From: CAYZQE01 sp964480635
GTDB lineage: Bacteria; Pseudomonadota; Gammaproteobacteria; GCA-001735895
DNA length: 16,139 bases
Reading direction: 5' to 3'
Assembly: GCA_964480635.1 (NCBI GenBank)
Contig: CAYZQE010000057.1
Location: forward strand, 1 to 16,139
Below, in pieces: positions 8,251 through 16,083 of the stretch. Under the pieces are notes generated by a model, which was not told the DNA's origin, did not search any database, and saw nothing but the letters and a program-made list of their open reading frames with translations. How positions within the stretch are numbered: the first letter of the stretch is position 1; every line of letters begins with the position of its first letter. A program made the position numbers and the translations under genes.

Positions 8251-9420
8251 CTAATCTCTGCGCAGCTTATCATCCATTGCAAGGGGTGTTGGATAACGCT
8301 GAACCACATACCATGAAGAAAAAATAAAACTACCCAGTGTAGCCATTTGAATTAAGTAATTCACTTCTAAACGAATTAAAGACATCTCTGTTGCGATGAC
8401 CGCAAGTAACAATGAAAACTCACTCATCTGTCCTAGCCTCATCCCAATTTCAGTTGAACGCGCAGGCGTTTCATTTGAAAAACGGAGCAAATAACGAAAT
8501 AGCAGTGGTTTTATTATAATGGCTATCAGCGTTAAGCCTAAAGCTGGCATCCAAATATCTGGTAAAATTGACACATTAAAGTTAGCGCCTAATGCCACAA
8601 AAAAGATTATTAAGAAAAAATCTCTTAAAGGCTTTAAATGCTCTGCGATGAACAATGCAATAGGGCTTCGAGCGATTGAAACTCCTGCCACAAATGCGCC
8701 TATTTCATAAGATAGCCCCACATGTTCTGCCAACTGAGCGATACCCAAACACCAACCAATCGCTAATAAAAATATATATTCTTGAATACGATCAAATTTC
8801 ATAATGAGTCGCACTAAAATATATTTTTCACAAACATAGGTGAATAAAATCAACACGGGAAAGCCAATCACAGAACGGCCTAAAACATTAAAATCAACGC
8901 CATCGACATTGATTCCTTTAATTACCAACAACAATATTATAGCGATGATATCTTGTAGAAGTAACACACTAATAATCACTTCACCCGTGCGTTGATGGTG
9001 CAATACAGTGGTAGGAATTAACTTTAAGCCAATAATGGTGCTAGAGAAAATAAGCGAAGCACCAATCAATAACGACTCTAGCATGTCGTACCCATAAAGG
9101 TGTCCAAACAAAAATCCAATACCCCAAAGCACGATACTACTGACTCCGGTAACCAATGTTGTTTCATTAGCCATACGAAATAAGTCTTGAGGGTGTAAAT
9201 TTAATCCCAATAAAAACAATAAAAATATTATCCCTACATTAGAGATATTTTGAATCAATTTGGGATCAGATATTAAACTTAATCCGTAAGGTCCAATCAA
9301 TAAACCTAACGCAATATAAGCAATGATAAGGGATTGGCGCAGCGTCAGTGAAATCGTTGCTAAAATTGCTGCCCCACTAAAAATAAGGCATAACAAATAA
9401 ATAATAGAGGGATCACTCAT
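8251..9420 (-). CDS. CPA2-family (Kef-type) monovalent cation:proton antiporter, membrane domain only
   Basis: A 389-residue polytopic inner-membrane protein with about 11-13 hydrophobic segments and no signal peptide. G-L-L-I-G-P-Y-G-L (about 39-47) is the usual early motif of the Kef/CPA2 family, and L-L-L-Q156-D157 in a central helix is the family's ion-translocation motif. It should exchange K+ or Na+ for protons. KefB and KefC of E. coli are about 600 residues because of a C-terminal nucleotide-binding RCK/TrkA-N domain; this protein stops right after the last helix and a short charged tail, so it lacks that control. It starts 23 bases after the stop of the tandem receiver gene on the same strand, with only a weak ribosome binding site, so the two are probably co-transcribed. 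The transported ion cannot be told from sequence. Confidence 0.88.
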   Translation of the reverse strand: MSDPSIIYLLCLIFSGAAILATISLTLRQSLIIAYIALGLLIGPYGLSLISDPKLIQNISNVGIIFLLFLLGLNLHPQDLFRMANETTLVTGVSSIVLWGIGFLFGHLYGYDMLESLLIGASLIFSSTIIGLKLIPTTVLHHQRTGEVIISVLLLQDIIAIILLLVIKGINVDGVDFNVLGRSVIGFPVLILFTYVCEKYILVRLIMKFDRIQEYIFLLAIGWCLGIAQLAEHVGLSYEIGAFVAGVSIARSPIALFIAEHLKPLRDFFLIIFFVALGANFNVSILPDIWMPALGLTLIAIIIKPLLFRYLLRFSNETPARSTEIGMRLGQMSEFSLLLAVIATEMSLIRLEVNYLIQMATLGSFIFSSWYVVQRYPTPLAMDDKLRRD

Positions 9421-9443
9421 TCAATCTAACCACCACCCAACCT

Positions 9444-10241
9444 TTAATTAATTTCAAAAATTGCTTCGATAAGCTGTTTGACGGTATTCACATCAAATGG
9501 CTTATCTACGATTGCAGACACACCTTCTTGTTGAACTGCTTCCAGTTTACTTTCATCGCCTTCTGTTGTAACCATTAAAACAGGCACATCAGGTTGATTA
9601 GATTCAGTACGAATAAACTTTAACAACTGGTGCCCATCAACCTTTGGCATATTGTAATCTGAGACAATCAAATCAAATTTACTGGCCTGAATCATTGGCA
9701 TTGCTTCTTTGCCATCAACGGCTTCTTTAAAGTTTTTCATGCCCATTTTAACGAGCGTTTTAATGATCATTTTTCGCGCTAAGGCGCTATCATCAACGAC
9801 TAGCACTCTCATTTTCCCTAAGAGTTCTTCATTTAAGTCAATTTGGTCTGGATTAGTCCATTCCATTGTGGTCAATAACGCCTTTTTAAGGTCATTGGCT
9901 TTAAACGGTTTTGGTAAAATAGCTGATGCGCCAGATTGTTTTATCGGTTCGAGCTCCGCAAAAGAAGTTTCGGTAGATATCAGCATAAATGGAATGTCTT
10001 CAGTACCTGGGTTTTCACGCATTTCTAAGACTAGATCCTTACCCGTCATATCAGCAAGATGCATAGCACTAATCACTAAGTCGGGAGCATCCGACTCAAT
10101 CATGTCTAACGCTTCAGCTCCCGTTTCTACCTCAGTAAAAACTTGAATACCTAAGTCTTCAAATTGAAGTGCAATAATTTTTCGTTGAGAGCGTGATGGC
10201 TCAACAAGAAGGATATACAAAGAAGAAAGATTATTGTCCAT
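9444..10241 (-). CDS. tandem receiver-domain response regulator with one pseudo-receiver
   Basis: A 265-residue soluble protein made of two CheY-like receiver domains and no output domain. The second receiver (about 143-265) has all key residues: acidic D150-D151, phosphoacceptor D195 (V-S-D-Y-N-M-P), T225 and K247. The first (about 7-128) keeps T90 and K111 (L-P-K-P-F) but has E14-P15 in the acidic pocket and A59 at the phosphoacceptor site (I-S-A-M-H-L), so it should not be phosphorylated there. It may serve as a dimerisation or docking domain. AGAGGTG at 10252-10258 is a good ribosome binding site. No histidine kinase is encoded in the window, so the phosphodonor must lie elsewhere. The gene leads a probable two-gene transcript with the antiporter downstream. 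Confidence 0.92.
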   Translation of the reverse strand: MDNNLSSLYILLVEPSRSQRKIIALQFEDLGIQVFTEVETGAEALDMIESDAPDLVISAMHLADMTGKDLVLEMRENPGTEDIPFMLISTETSFAELEPIKQSGASAILPKPFKANDLKKALLTTMEWTNPDQIDLNEELLGKMRVLVVDDSALARKMIIKTLVKMGMKNFKEAVDGKEAMPMIQASKFDLIVSDYNMPKVDGHQLLKFIRTESNQPDVPVLMVTTEGDESKLEAVQQEGVSAIVDKPFDVNTVKQLIEAIFEIN

Positions 10242-10280
10242 TGAAAAAGAGCACCTCTATTTATTTTATAATTAGATAGA

Positions 10281-10308
10281 TTTATAGCACATATAATCAA
10301 AATTTAAA
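10281..10308 (-). promoter_or_regulatory. possible sigma-70-type promoter of the receiver/antiporter pair
   Basis: On the minus strand, TTTAAA (10303-10308) and TATAAA (10281-10286) are separated by 16 bases, matching the -35 and -10 consensus at four and five of six positions. A start near 10274 would give a leader of about 30 bases, including the good ribosome binding site. The region is AT-rich, so chance matches are common. Confidence 0.3.
10292..10297 (+). promoter_or_regulatory. possible -10 box of the yadG-yadH-tatD gene run
   Basis: A perfect TATAAT lies in the 105-bp gap between divergent genes, about 50 bases before the first start codon of the ABC ATPase. The -35 position is poor. 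It falls inside the possible promoter of the opposite strand, so the two transcripts could compete. Confidence 0.25.
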
Positions 10309-10346
10309 GACATCTTGAAACTATTGTTTTAAGCACCATTATCACT

Positions 10347-11303
10347 ATGAATAATTCATTAACTAAACTCATTCAAAACATGCCTGCAATATCCATTACA
10401 AATTTAAAAAAAACTTACTCTAATGGTTTTGAAGCCCTAAAAGGCATTGATTTAACCATTGAAAAAGGTGATTTCTTTGCTTTACTTGGCCCCAATGGTG
10501 CAGGTAAATCGACCTGCATAGGTATCATTGCGTCACTCATCAATAAAACTTCTGGTGATGTGTCAATTTATGGCCACAATATAGATATTGACCCTGTACT
10601 TGCAAAACAGCAATTAGGCATTGTGCCTCAGGAGTTTAATTTTAATATTTTTGAGCCGATTGAAGAAATCATTATTAATCAAGCTGGCTATTATGGTGTC
10701 GATAGGAAAACGGCTATAAAACGCACAGAAATATACCTCAAAGAATTAGGACTTTGGGATTTTCGCAGAACTCAAGCCAGAGAGTTATCGGGCGGCATGA
10801 AACGCCGATTAATGATTGCTAGAGCATTGGTACATCAACCCAATGTGTTGATTTTAGATGAACCAACAGCGGGTGTAGATATAGAGTTAAGACGTTCAAT
10901 GTGGAATTTTATGCGTGAAATTAACGAACAAGGAACAACGATTATCCTAACCACTCATTATTTAGAAGAAGCAGAGCAAATGTGTCAGAACATTGCCATT
11001 ATTGATGAAGGAAAAATACTTCATAATACCAGCATGAAATCACTGTTAAGTTCTTTAGATCATGAAACTGTTATTTTAGACTTAGAGCAAAGCATAAAAA
11101 AAAGCCCTGAGCTTGATAATATTAATAGCTGTAAGCTTGTCGATGAGATGACGCTAGAAATTAATATACCTAAATCTTATTCTTTAAGTGCCTTATTCAA
11201 TCAACTTAGCACATTGGGCTTCACCGTTAAAAGCATGCGTAACAAAAGTAACCGTCTCGAAGAACTGTTTGTTTCTATTATTAATAAAAAGGCATCCACA
11301 TGA
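10347..11303 (+). CDS. yadG: ABC transporter ATP-binding protein, YadG-like
   Basis: The ATPase subunit of an ABC-2 type exporter, 318 residues from this start. Walker A is at 48-56 (G-P-N-G-A-G-K-S-T), the Q-loop at Q94, the signature L-S-G-G-M at 146-150, Walker B L-I-L-D170-E171 and the switch histidine H203. The protein resembles E. coli YadG from the L-K-K-T-Y motif onward, and the permease partner follows with a four-base overlap. An in-frame ATG at 10380 would give 307 residues, beginning about as far before L-K-K-T-Y as YadG does; neither start has a clear ribosome binding site, and 10380 may be the true one. The transported substrate is unknown. About 80 residues after the nucleotide-binding core form the usual variable C-terminal part. 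Confidence 0.93.
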   Translation: MNNSLTKLIQNMPAISITNLKKTYSNGFEALKGIDLTIEKGDFFALLGPNGAGKSTCIGIIASLINKTSGDVSIYGHNIDIDPVLAKQQLGIVPQEFNFNIFEPIEEIIINQAGYYGVDRKTAIKRTEIYLKELGLWDFRRTQARELSGGMKRRLMIARALVHQPNVLILDEPTAGVDIELRRSMWNFMREINEQGTTIILTTHYLEEAEQMCQNIAIIDEGKILHNTSMKSLLSSLDHETVILDLEQSIKKSPELDNINSCKLVDEMTLEINIPKSYSLSALFNQLSTLGFTVKSMRNKSNRLEELFVSIINKKAST

Positions 11304-12076
11304 GTTCAAGCAACAGAATTTGGATTGCCTATACCACTATTGTGCGTAAAGAAATTTTACGTTTCAGTCGAATTTGGGTACAAACAATAGTCCCTCCCGT
11401 CATTACTACCGTGCTTTACTTCATTATATTTGGTAATTTAATTGGCTCTCAAATAGGCGATATGGACGGTTATAAATATGTCGACTTTATCATGCCAGGG
11501 TTAATTTTAATGACCATCATCACCAACTCATATGCCAATGTGGTGGCATCATTTTATGGTTCTAAGTTTGCTAAACATATCGAAGAAATGCTGGTGTCCC
11601 CTATTCCCAGTGTTGTCATATTGTTAGGTTTTATCACGGGTGGCATTGCCAGAGGGCTATTAGTAGGCTTAGCCGTGACCTTCACGACCTTTTTCTTTAC
11701 CGATGTTACAATAAGTCATCCATTCATTGTGTTTATTGTTGCGATACTCACGGCATTCTTATTTTCTTTAGCTGGTTTAATTAATGGTGTTTACGCTCAG
11801 AGCTTTGATGATGTATCAATTATCCCAACCTTTGTACTAACACCCTTAACCTACTTAGGCGGCATATTTTACTCCATTCAATTACTCACACCTTTTTGGC
11901 AAACAGCCTCACTGTTTAATCCTATTTTATACATGATCAATAGCTTTAGATATGGCTTCTTAGGAACGTCAGATATTGATCTAACACTTGCCATCAGTGT
12001 CATTATTGCTTTTATTGTGGTGTTATTTAGCTTTAGTTTATACCTACTAAACAAAGGTATTGGCACTCGAACATGA
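11300..12076 (+). CDS. yadH: ABC-2 type transporter permease, YadH-like
   Basis: The membrane subunit, 258 residues, about six transmembrane helices, normal length for the family. It is strongly similar to E. coli YadH as I recall it, including R-I-W-V-Q-T near the start, F-I-I-F-G-N-L-I-G-S, and V-L-T-P-L-T-Y-L-G-G toward the end. Its start overlaps the ATPase stop as ATGA, with AAAAAGG seven bases upstream. With the ATPase it should form an inner-membrane exporter whose substrate is not established. Its own stop overlaps the tatD start in the same ATGA way, so three genes are translationally coupled. Confidence 0.94.
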   Translation: MSSSNRIWIAYTTIVRKEILRFSRIWVQTIVPPVITTVLYFIIFGNLIGSQIGDMDGYKYVDFIMPGLILMTIITNSYANVVASFYGSKFAKHIEEMLVSPIPSVVILLGFITGGIARGLLVGLAVTFTTFFFTDVTISHPFIVFIVAILTAFLFSLAGLINGVYAQSFDDVSIIPTFVLTPLTYLGGIFYSIQLLTPFWQTASLFNPILYMINSFRYGFLGTSDIDLTLAISVIIAFIVVLFSFSLYLLNKGIGTRT

Positions 12077-12885
12077 GTGCTCTAATTGATATTGGAACAA
12101 ATTTAGGCCATTCGCAGCTATTACCTCATATTGATGAGATTTTAAGTAAGTCCTTAGACGCCAACGTACAACATATTGTCGTCACTGGCACATCAATTGA
12201 AGAAAGCAAAGTTGCCATACAACTAGCACAAAAACACCCTCAACAACTCAGTGCGACTTGCGGCATTCACCCTCATGATGCACAAGAGTGGAATACAGAT
12301 ACATTTGACATCCTAAATGAGCTAATCGCCTTTAAAGAAGTGAAAGCAGTCGGCGAAACAGGTTTAGATTTTAATAGAAATTACTCCCCAAAAGCAGATC
12401 AAATACATGCCTTTGAAAATCAAATTGAATTAGCTATCCAGCATAATAAACCATTGTTTTTACACCAGCGTGATGCCCACGACACATTATTTGAAATTTT
12501 AAAAAACAACCGTGGCCAATTACCCAAAATTGTTATTCATTGCTTTACCGACAACAAAAAAGCCTTATATGATTATTTAGATGAAGACTTTTACATCGGT
12601 ATAACCGGCTGGGTGTGCGATCCAAAACGTGGACAAGAACTTCAATCACTCGTGCCTAGCATACCTTTAAACCGTTTAATGATTGAAACTGACGCCCCCT
12701 ATCTGTTACCTAAAGACATCAAACCAAAACCTAAATCACGCCATAACCAGCCTTATTATTTACCTCATATTGCTAAATCAATAGCAACGCTATATAACCT
12801 CTCATTCGAGCAAATCGCTAAAGCTAGCTTTGCCAATAGCATTAATTTTTTTAATCTTGAGATAAATAATGAATTACACCGTTAA
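12073..12885 (+). CDS. tatD: TatD-family metal-dependent deoxyribonuclease
   Basis: A 270-residue cytoplasmic TIM-barrel hydrolase, the usual TatD length. It begins with I-D-I-G-T-N-L as in E. coli TatD rather than with the H-x-H of the YcfH/YjjV branch, which supports the tatD symbol. Expected metal ligands are visible: H66/H68 region (G-I-H-P-H-D), E95 in G-E-T-G-L-D, H131 in H-Q-R-D-A-H, H156 in I-H-C-F-T and D207 in E-T-D-A-P-Y-L-L-P. Characterised relatives are 3'-5' exonucleases linked to DNA repair and fragment degradation. Despite the name there are no Tat translocase genes nearby. It overlaps yadH by four bases and the MOSC gene by 17, so it is part of one coupled transcript. Confidence 0.94.
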   Translation: MSALIDIGTNLGHSQLLPHIDEILSKSLDANVQHIVVTGTSIEESKVAIQLAQKHPQQLSATCGIHPHDAQEWNTDTFDILNELIAFKEVKAVGETGLDFNRNYSPKADQIHAFENQIELAIQHNKPLFLHQRDAHDTLFEILKNNRGQLPKIVIHCFTDNKKALYDYLDEDFYIGITGWVCDPKRGQELQSLVPSIPLNRLMIETDAPYLLPKDIKPKPKSRHNQPYYLPHIAKSIATLYNLSFEQIAKASFANSINFFNLEINNELHR

Positions 12886-13663
12886 ATCACTTCATATTTA
12901 CCCTATAAAATCTCTACAAGGCATTGAACTATCTTCAGTTGAACTAACAGATACTGGCTTTAAATATGATCGCCAGTGGATGCTCGTGGATGACAACAAC
13001 ACCTTTATAACACAGCGTTCTTATCCCAAAATGGCAAGATTTAAAACGGCAATTGTCAACGACACTTTACGTGTCAGCATGGGTGGCAGCAGCATTGATT
13101 TAGACCTAAACAAACAATCAGAAAGTAATATTGAAGTCACTATTTGGCTTGATACGGTACAAGCTTGCTTAGAAGACGAAAATATAAATAATTGGTTTAG
13201 CCAACAACTAGACATGCCATGCAAACTGGTAAAGTTGGCACTTAATAAAAAGCGTAGCGTTGATAATACCTTTGCCAAAAACCAAGAGACGGTCGGCTTT
13301 GCAGATGCATTCCCTCTTTTAGTCGTTGCTCATAACAATATTGAATTACTTAATTCAAAATTAAATGAACCCGCCGAAATGAATCGATTTAGAGCCAATA
13401 TTGTTATTGATGGCTTAGCGCCCCATGAAGAAGATAAAATACAAAGTATCATTATTAATGACATTAACATAAATCTCGTTAAACCCTGTGACCGCTGTAC
13501 CGTACCATCCGTCAATCAACAAACAGGTGAAAAACGCCCTGATATTTTAAGAGCCTTAATTAAATATCGTCAATTTAACAAAAAGATTTATTTTGGTATG
13601 AATGGTATTCATCAACAAAATGGCATCATCGAAAAAGGTCATTTCGTTAAAGTTATTGATTAA
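12869..13663 (+). CDS. MOSC domain protein (YcbX/mARC-like, without ferredoxin domain)
   Basis: A 264-residue protein with the N-terminal MOSC beta-barrel domain (about 3-120; Y-P-I-K-S-L, Y-D-R-Q-W-M) and the MOSC domain (about 120-262). K-P-C207-D-R-C210-T-V-P is the family motif; the second Cys is the expected molybdenum ligand. Relatives reduce N-hydroxylated compounds such as hydroxylamino bases using molybdenum cofactor. E. coli YcbX is about 370 residues because of a C-terminal 2Fe-2S ferredoxin domain; this protein ends with the MOSC domain, so electrons must come from a separate partner, as in mARC. The start overlaps tatD by 17 bases and has a weak GAGA ribosome binding site. YbaK follows after four bases. 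I give no symbol because the two-domain form has no settled name. Confidence 0.9.
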   Translation: MNYTVKSLHIYPIKSLQGIELSSVELTDTGFKYDRQWMLVDDNNTFITQRSYPKMARFKTAIVNDTLRVSMGGSSIDLDLNKQSESNIEVTIWLDTVQACLEDENINNWFSQQLDMPCKLVKLALNKKRSVDNTFAKNQETVGFADAFPLLVVAHNNIELLNSKLNEPAEMNRFRANIVIDGLAPHEEDKIQSIIINDININLVKPCDRCTVPSVNQQTGEKRPDILRALIKYRQFNKKIYFGMNGIHQQNGIIEKGHFVKVID

Positions 13664-13667
13664 TACT

Positions 13668-14132
13668 ATGACACCCGCCGTCAAACAGATTAAGCAAAGT
13701 AAATATTCATATACACTGCATGAGTATAAGCATGATTCATCCTTAACGTCCTACGGATTAGAAGCGGCTGAAAAGTTGCACATAAAAGAAGACCGTATTT
13801 TCAAAACCTTAGTGATTGAGTTAATGGATAAACAATTAGCTGTTGCGATCATTCCAGTCACTAAAAAATTAAATATCAAAACTGCTGCAAAATGGCTTAA
13901 TAGTAAAAAGGCCACTATGGCTAATGCGTTAAAAGTAGAGCGTACTACTGGCTATGTATTAGGTGGTGTTAGCCCAATAGGGCAAAAGAAACAACTTAGA
14001 ACAATCATAGATTCATCGGCAAAAAACTATTCGACCATCTTTGTTAGCGCTGGCAAGCGAGGCTTAGAATTACAGCTTTCTGCCATTGATCTAAAGCAAC
14101 TGTGCAACGGCATATTTGTACCGTTAAGCTAA
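13668..14132 (+). CDS. ybaK: Cys-tRNA(Pro)/Cys-tRNA(Cys) deacylase YbaK
   Basis: A 154-residue cytoplasmic trans-editing enzyme that removes Cys wrongly loaded on tRNA(Pro) by prolyl-tRNA synthetase. The start M-T-P-A-V-K matches the E. coli and Haemophilus YbaK N-terminus, and the length fits (about 155-160). K46 in F-K46-T-L is the catalytic lysine position, and G-G-V-S-P-I-G-Q-K-K and S-A-G-K-R-G-L-E are further family motifs. The frame is open 22 codons upstream to an ATG at 13602, but that extension overlaps the MOSC gene and is not in the family, so I chose 13668, four bases after the MOSC stop. It is the last gene of the rightward run that begins with yadG. Confidence 0.95.
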   Translation: MTPAVKQIKQSKYSYTLHEYKHDSSLTSYGLEAAEKLHIKEDRIFKTLVIELMDKQLAVAIIPVTKKLNIKTAAKWLNSKKATMANALKVERTTGYVLGGVSPIGQKKQLRTIIDSSAKNYSTIFVSAGKRGLELQLSAIDLKQLCNGIFVPLS

Positions 14133-14230
14133 AAACCATAGCTGAAACCTAAAATAATATAGCAAGCCTAAAAAAACCGTCTACACTTTATTTATCAAAA
14201 ACAAAGGGTGTAATCTCGAAAGCCGTAACC

Positions 14231-14938
14231 ATGAATGATCGCACTAAAATAAACTTTTTTGCTTCAGCTCCTGAGCCTTGTAGCTATTTAGAAAATAGAA
14301 AATCCATTAGTGCATTTGCAAACCCCTATATTGATATGGATATGCAAACCTATAACACACTCATAGAGCATGGTTTCAGGCGCTCTGGCGGTTATGTTTA
14401 CAGACCCCATTGCAATAACTGCCAAGAGTGCATCTCGGTTAGAGTGCCCACTAAAGATTATCAATTTTCTAAAAATGAAAAGCGATTATTAAAGAAAAAC
14501 AAAGATATTACAATTCTATGTGTTCAGGACAAATTTAAAACAGAACATTTTGATTTATACAGCCGCTATTTAGCATCAAGACATGATGATAGCTCAATGA
14601 GTAATCCGTCTAAATCAGATTATCATCGCTTTTTAATTTGTGATTGGAGTGAAACCCAGTTTATCGAATACCGATTAAACAAAGTTTTAATTGGTGTTGC
14701 TGTTACCGATATAGTCGAAGATGGATTATCTGCGCTATACACTTTTTTTGACCCAGATCATGACAAAAAAAGTATTGGCCATTTTTCAATTTTACAACAA
14801 ATCCAATTAGCCAAAACGCGTGGTTTAAGTTATTTATATCTAGGTTACTGGATTAATAACTGCCAAAAAATGTCTTATAAAAAACGTTATAAACCGTTAG
14901 AGGCGTTTATTGATGAACACTGGCAGCCCATTATTTAA
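14231..14938 (+). CDS. bpt: aspartate/glutamate leucyltransferase (bacterial protein transferase)
   Basis: A 235-residue cytoplasmic enzyme that moves Leu from Leu-tRNA to proteins with N-terminal Asp or Glu, marking them for ClpS/ClpAP degradation in the N-degron pathway. Family features are the early P-C17-S-Y-L, the Cys cluster Y-R-P-H-C61-N-N-C64-Q-E-C67 and the C-terminal G-Y-W-I section; the length is typical. The ATG at 14231 fits the family N-terminus but has only a weak ribosome binding site. The 98 bases upstream show no clear terminator, so it may be read through from ybaK or have its own promoter. In many gammaproteobacteria bpt sits between aat and infA; neither is visible here. 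It ends one base before the stop of the convergent small membrane gene. Confidence 0.95.
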   Translation: MNDRTKINFFASAPEPCSYLENRKSISAFANPYIDMDMQTYNTLIEHGFRRSGGYVYRPHCNNCQECISVRVPTKDYQFSKNEKRLLKKNKDITILCVQDKFKTEHFDLYSRYLASRHDDSSMSNPSKSDYHRFLICDWSETQFIEYRLNKVLIGVAVTDIVEDGLSALYTFFDPDHDKKSIGHFSILQQIQLAKTRGLSYLYLGYWINNCQKMSYKKRYKPLEAFIDEHWQPII

Positions 14939-14939
14939 A

Positions 14940-15182
14940 CTACTCACTCGTAGCTTGATCATCCTTTTTAGTTGCCATTCTGAATAACTTAAGTGACATT
15001 AAAACCCATGGTAATCCATGAAATAAAAAATCAAACATATCAACCGGACGCGTTAAAGAGCCATCAGCTAACATCTTTAATTTTTCCCACACATGAGGCT
15101 CAGGAAAAAAAGGTGCCATCCCTAAAGAAGCGGCAACTGCGATAAAAAAAGTAAGTGGTATGCGGTCTATAAAAGAAAACAT
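14940..15182 (-). CDS. small two-helix membrane protein of unknown function
   Basis: An 80-residue protein. Two hydrophobic stretches, about 8-26 (I-P-L-T-F-F ... A-P-F-F) and about 49-67 (M-F-D-F-L-F-H-G-L-P ...), are separated by a polar part with E-P-H and L-T-R-P-V-D. The C-terminus is charged (K-K-D-D). The pattern I-P-L ... A-P-F-x-P-E-P-H ... R-P-x-D resembles small proteins I remember from other proteobacteria, sometimes labelled 'RND transporter', which an 80-residue protein cannot be by itself. The ribosome binding site is TTGGAG, about 11 bases from the ATG. It follows the inositol-monophosphatase-family gene by 36 bases on the same strand and is probably co-transcribed. No function can be given. 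Confidence 0.75.
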   Translation of the reverse strand: MFSFIDRIPLTFFIAVAASLGMAPFFPEPHVWEKLKMLADGSLTRPVDMFDFLFHGLPWVLMSLKLFRMATKKDDQATSE

Positions 15183-15218
15183 TAAAAATTAAACTCCAAA
15201 AAATAGTTATTAAAAAAT

Positions 15219-15989
15219 TTAGTTAAGCAATGCAAAGGTCTGGTCGTATAAAGCTTGGCAGTTTGTAGAAATCACAGATCGAGTGTCTAGGTTTAAATCA
15301 TTACCCTGCATATCAGTAAAAAAACCACCTGCTTCTTTAATAATCAGCGATAAAGCAGCCACATCAAGAATATTAACATCTGATTCTACGACAATATCAA
15401 TTTTACCAGTGGCTAACAAATGATAGTGATAAAAATCACCATAACCTCTGGTGCGATGCACTTTCGTTGCAAGCTCACCATAGCCACGCCATAGTTTCTC
15501 ATCTGCCGCCATTGTTGCTATATTGCCAGCCGATAAACTCGCATCTTTGAAGGTTTGAGTATCACTTACTCTAATGGTTTCACCATTTAAAAAAGCACCC
15601 TGACCTTTCTCTGCCCACGCTAATTCACCAAACATTAAACCATTCGACACGCCTAAAATTATTTCGTCACCCTTCATTAAAGCAATTTGTGTAGAGAAAA
15701 AAGGATGGCGGCGTACAAAACTTTTAGTGCCATCAATAGGGTCAATTAACCAATTATATTCGGCATCAGGATTCGTTTTACCTGTTTCTTCACCATAAAA
15801 GCCATGCTCTGGGAAAGCACCTAAAACAATCTCTTTTATGGTTTTTTCTGTTTCAATATCTGCCACGGTCACTGGAGAATAATCTTCCTTCATCGTCACC
15901 TCAACACCCGTTTCGTAATAGTGTTTAATAACCTTCTCAGCAGCACGAGCAGCTTTTAAAGCGACTGTTAAAAATTCAGATTGGCTCAT
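15219..15989 (-). CDS. inositol monophosphatase family protein (possibly histidinol-phosphatase)
   Basis: A 256-residue Mg-dependent phosphomonoesterase of normal family length, with no membrane segment. Metal-binding residues are all present: E67 in G-E67-E-T, D83-P-I85-D86-G-T in motif A and D209 in I-L-D209-V-A-A, where many relatives have W-D. The segment after motif A (K-S-F-V-R-R-H-P-F-F-S-T) resembles the HisN-type histidinol-phosphatases more than SuhB, so L-histidinol phosphate is one possible substrate, with 3'-phosphoadenosine 5'-phosphate or inositol phosphate as alternatives. No his genes are nearby, so I leave the symbol empty. The ATG at 15989 has no clear ribosome binding site. 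It is divergent from the gene at the right edge and is followed by the small membrane protein. Confidence 0.9.
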   Translation of the reverse strand: MSQSEFLTVALKAARAAEKVIKHYYETGVEVTMKEDYSPVTVADIETEKTIKEIVLGAFPEHGFYGEETGKTNPDAEYNWLIDPIDGTKSFVRRHPFFSTQIALMKGDEIILGVSNGLMFGELAWAEKGQGAFLNGETIRVSDTQTFKDASLSAGNIATMAADEKLWRGYGELATKVHRTRGYGDFYHYHLLATGKIDIVVESDVNILDVAALSLIIKEAGGFFTDMQGNDLNLDTRSVISTNCQALYDQTFALLN

Positions 15990-16083
15990 TTCAGTAAAAT
16001 ACCATAAATATAAAAAGTAACGTGTAATCTACATCAATATCTTGCAATAATATGTAACTCTTTTTAGTTATTTGTTATAAAAC

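Noticed and set aside
7980..8327. Open frame of 115 codons on the plus strand across the cyclase and antiporter gene ends
   Set aside because: It overlaps the cyclase tail in another frame and the antiporter end on the opposite strand; both are supported by motifs, this frame is not.
9709..10146. Open frame of 145 codons on the plus strand, antisense to the receiver protein
   Set aside because: It lies wholly inside a well-supported gene; its composition is that of a reverse-strand shadow, with no recognisable domain or ribosome binding site.
13602..13667. 22-codon N-terminal extension of YbaK starting at an upstream ATG
   Set aside because: It overlaps the end of the MOSC gene, and the YbaK family begins at M-T-P-A-V-K, encoded from 13668.
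14193..14213. Imperfect inverted repeat ACACTTT ... AAAGGGTGT upstream of bpt
   Set aside because: The stem is broken by a two-base bulge, is AT-rich and is not followed by a T-run, so it is not a convincing terminator or operator.
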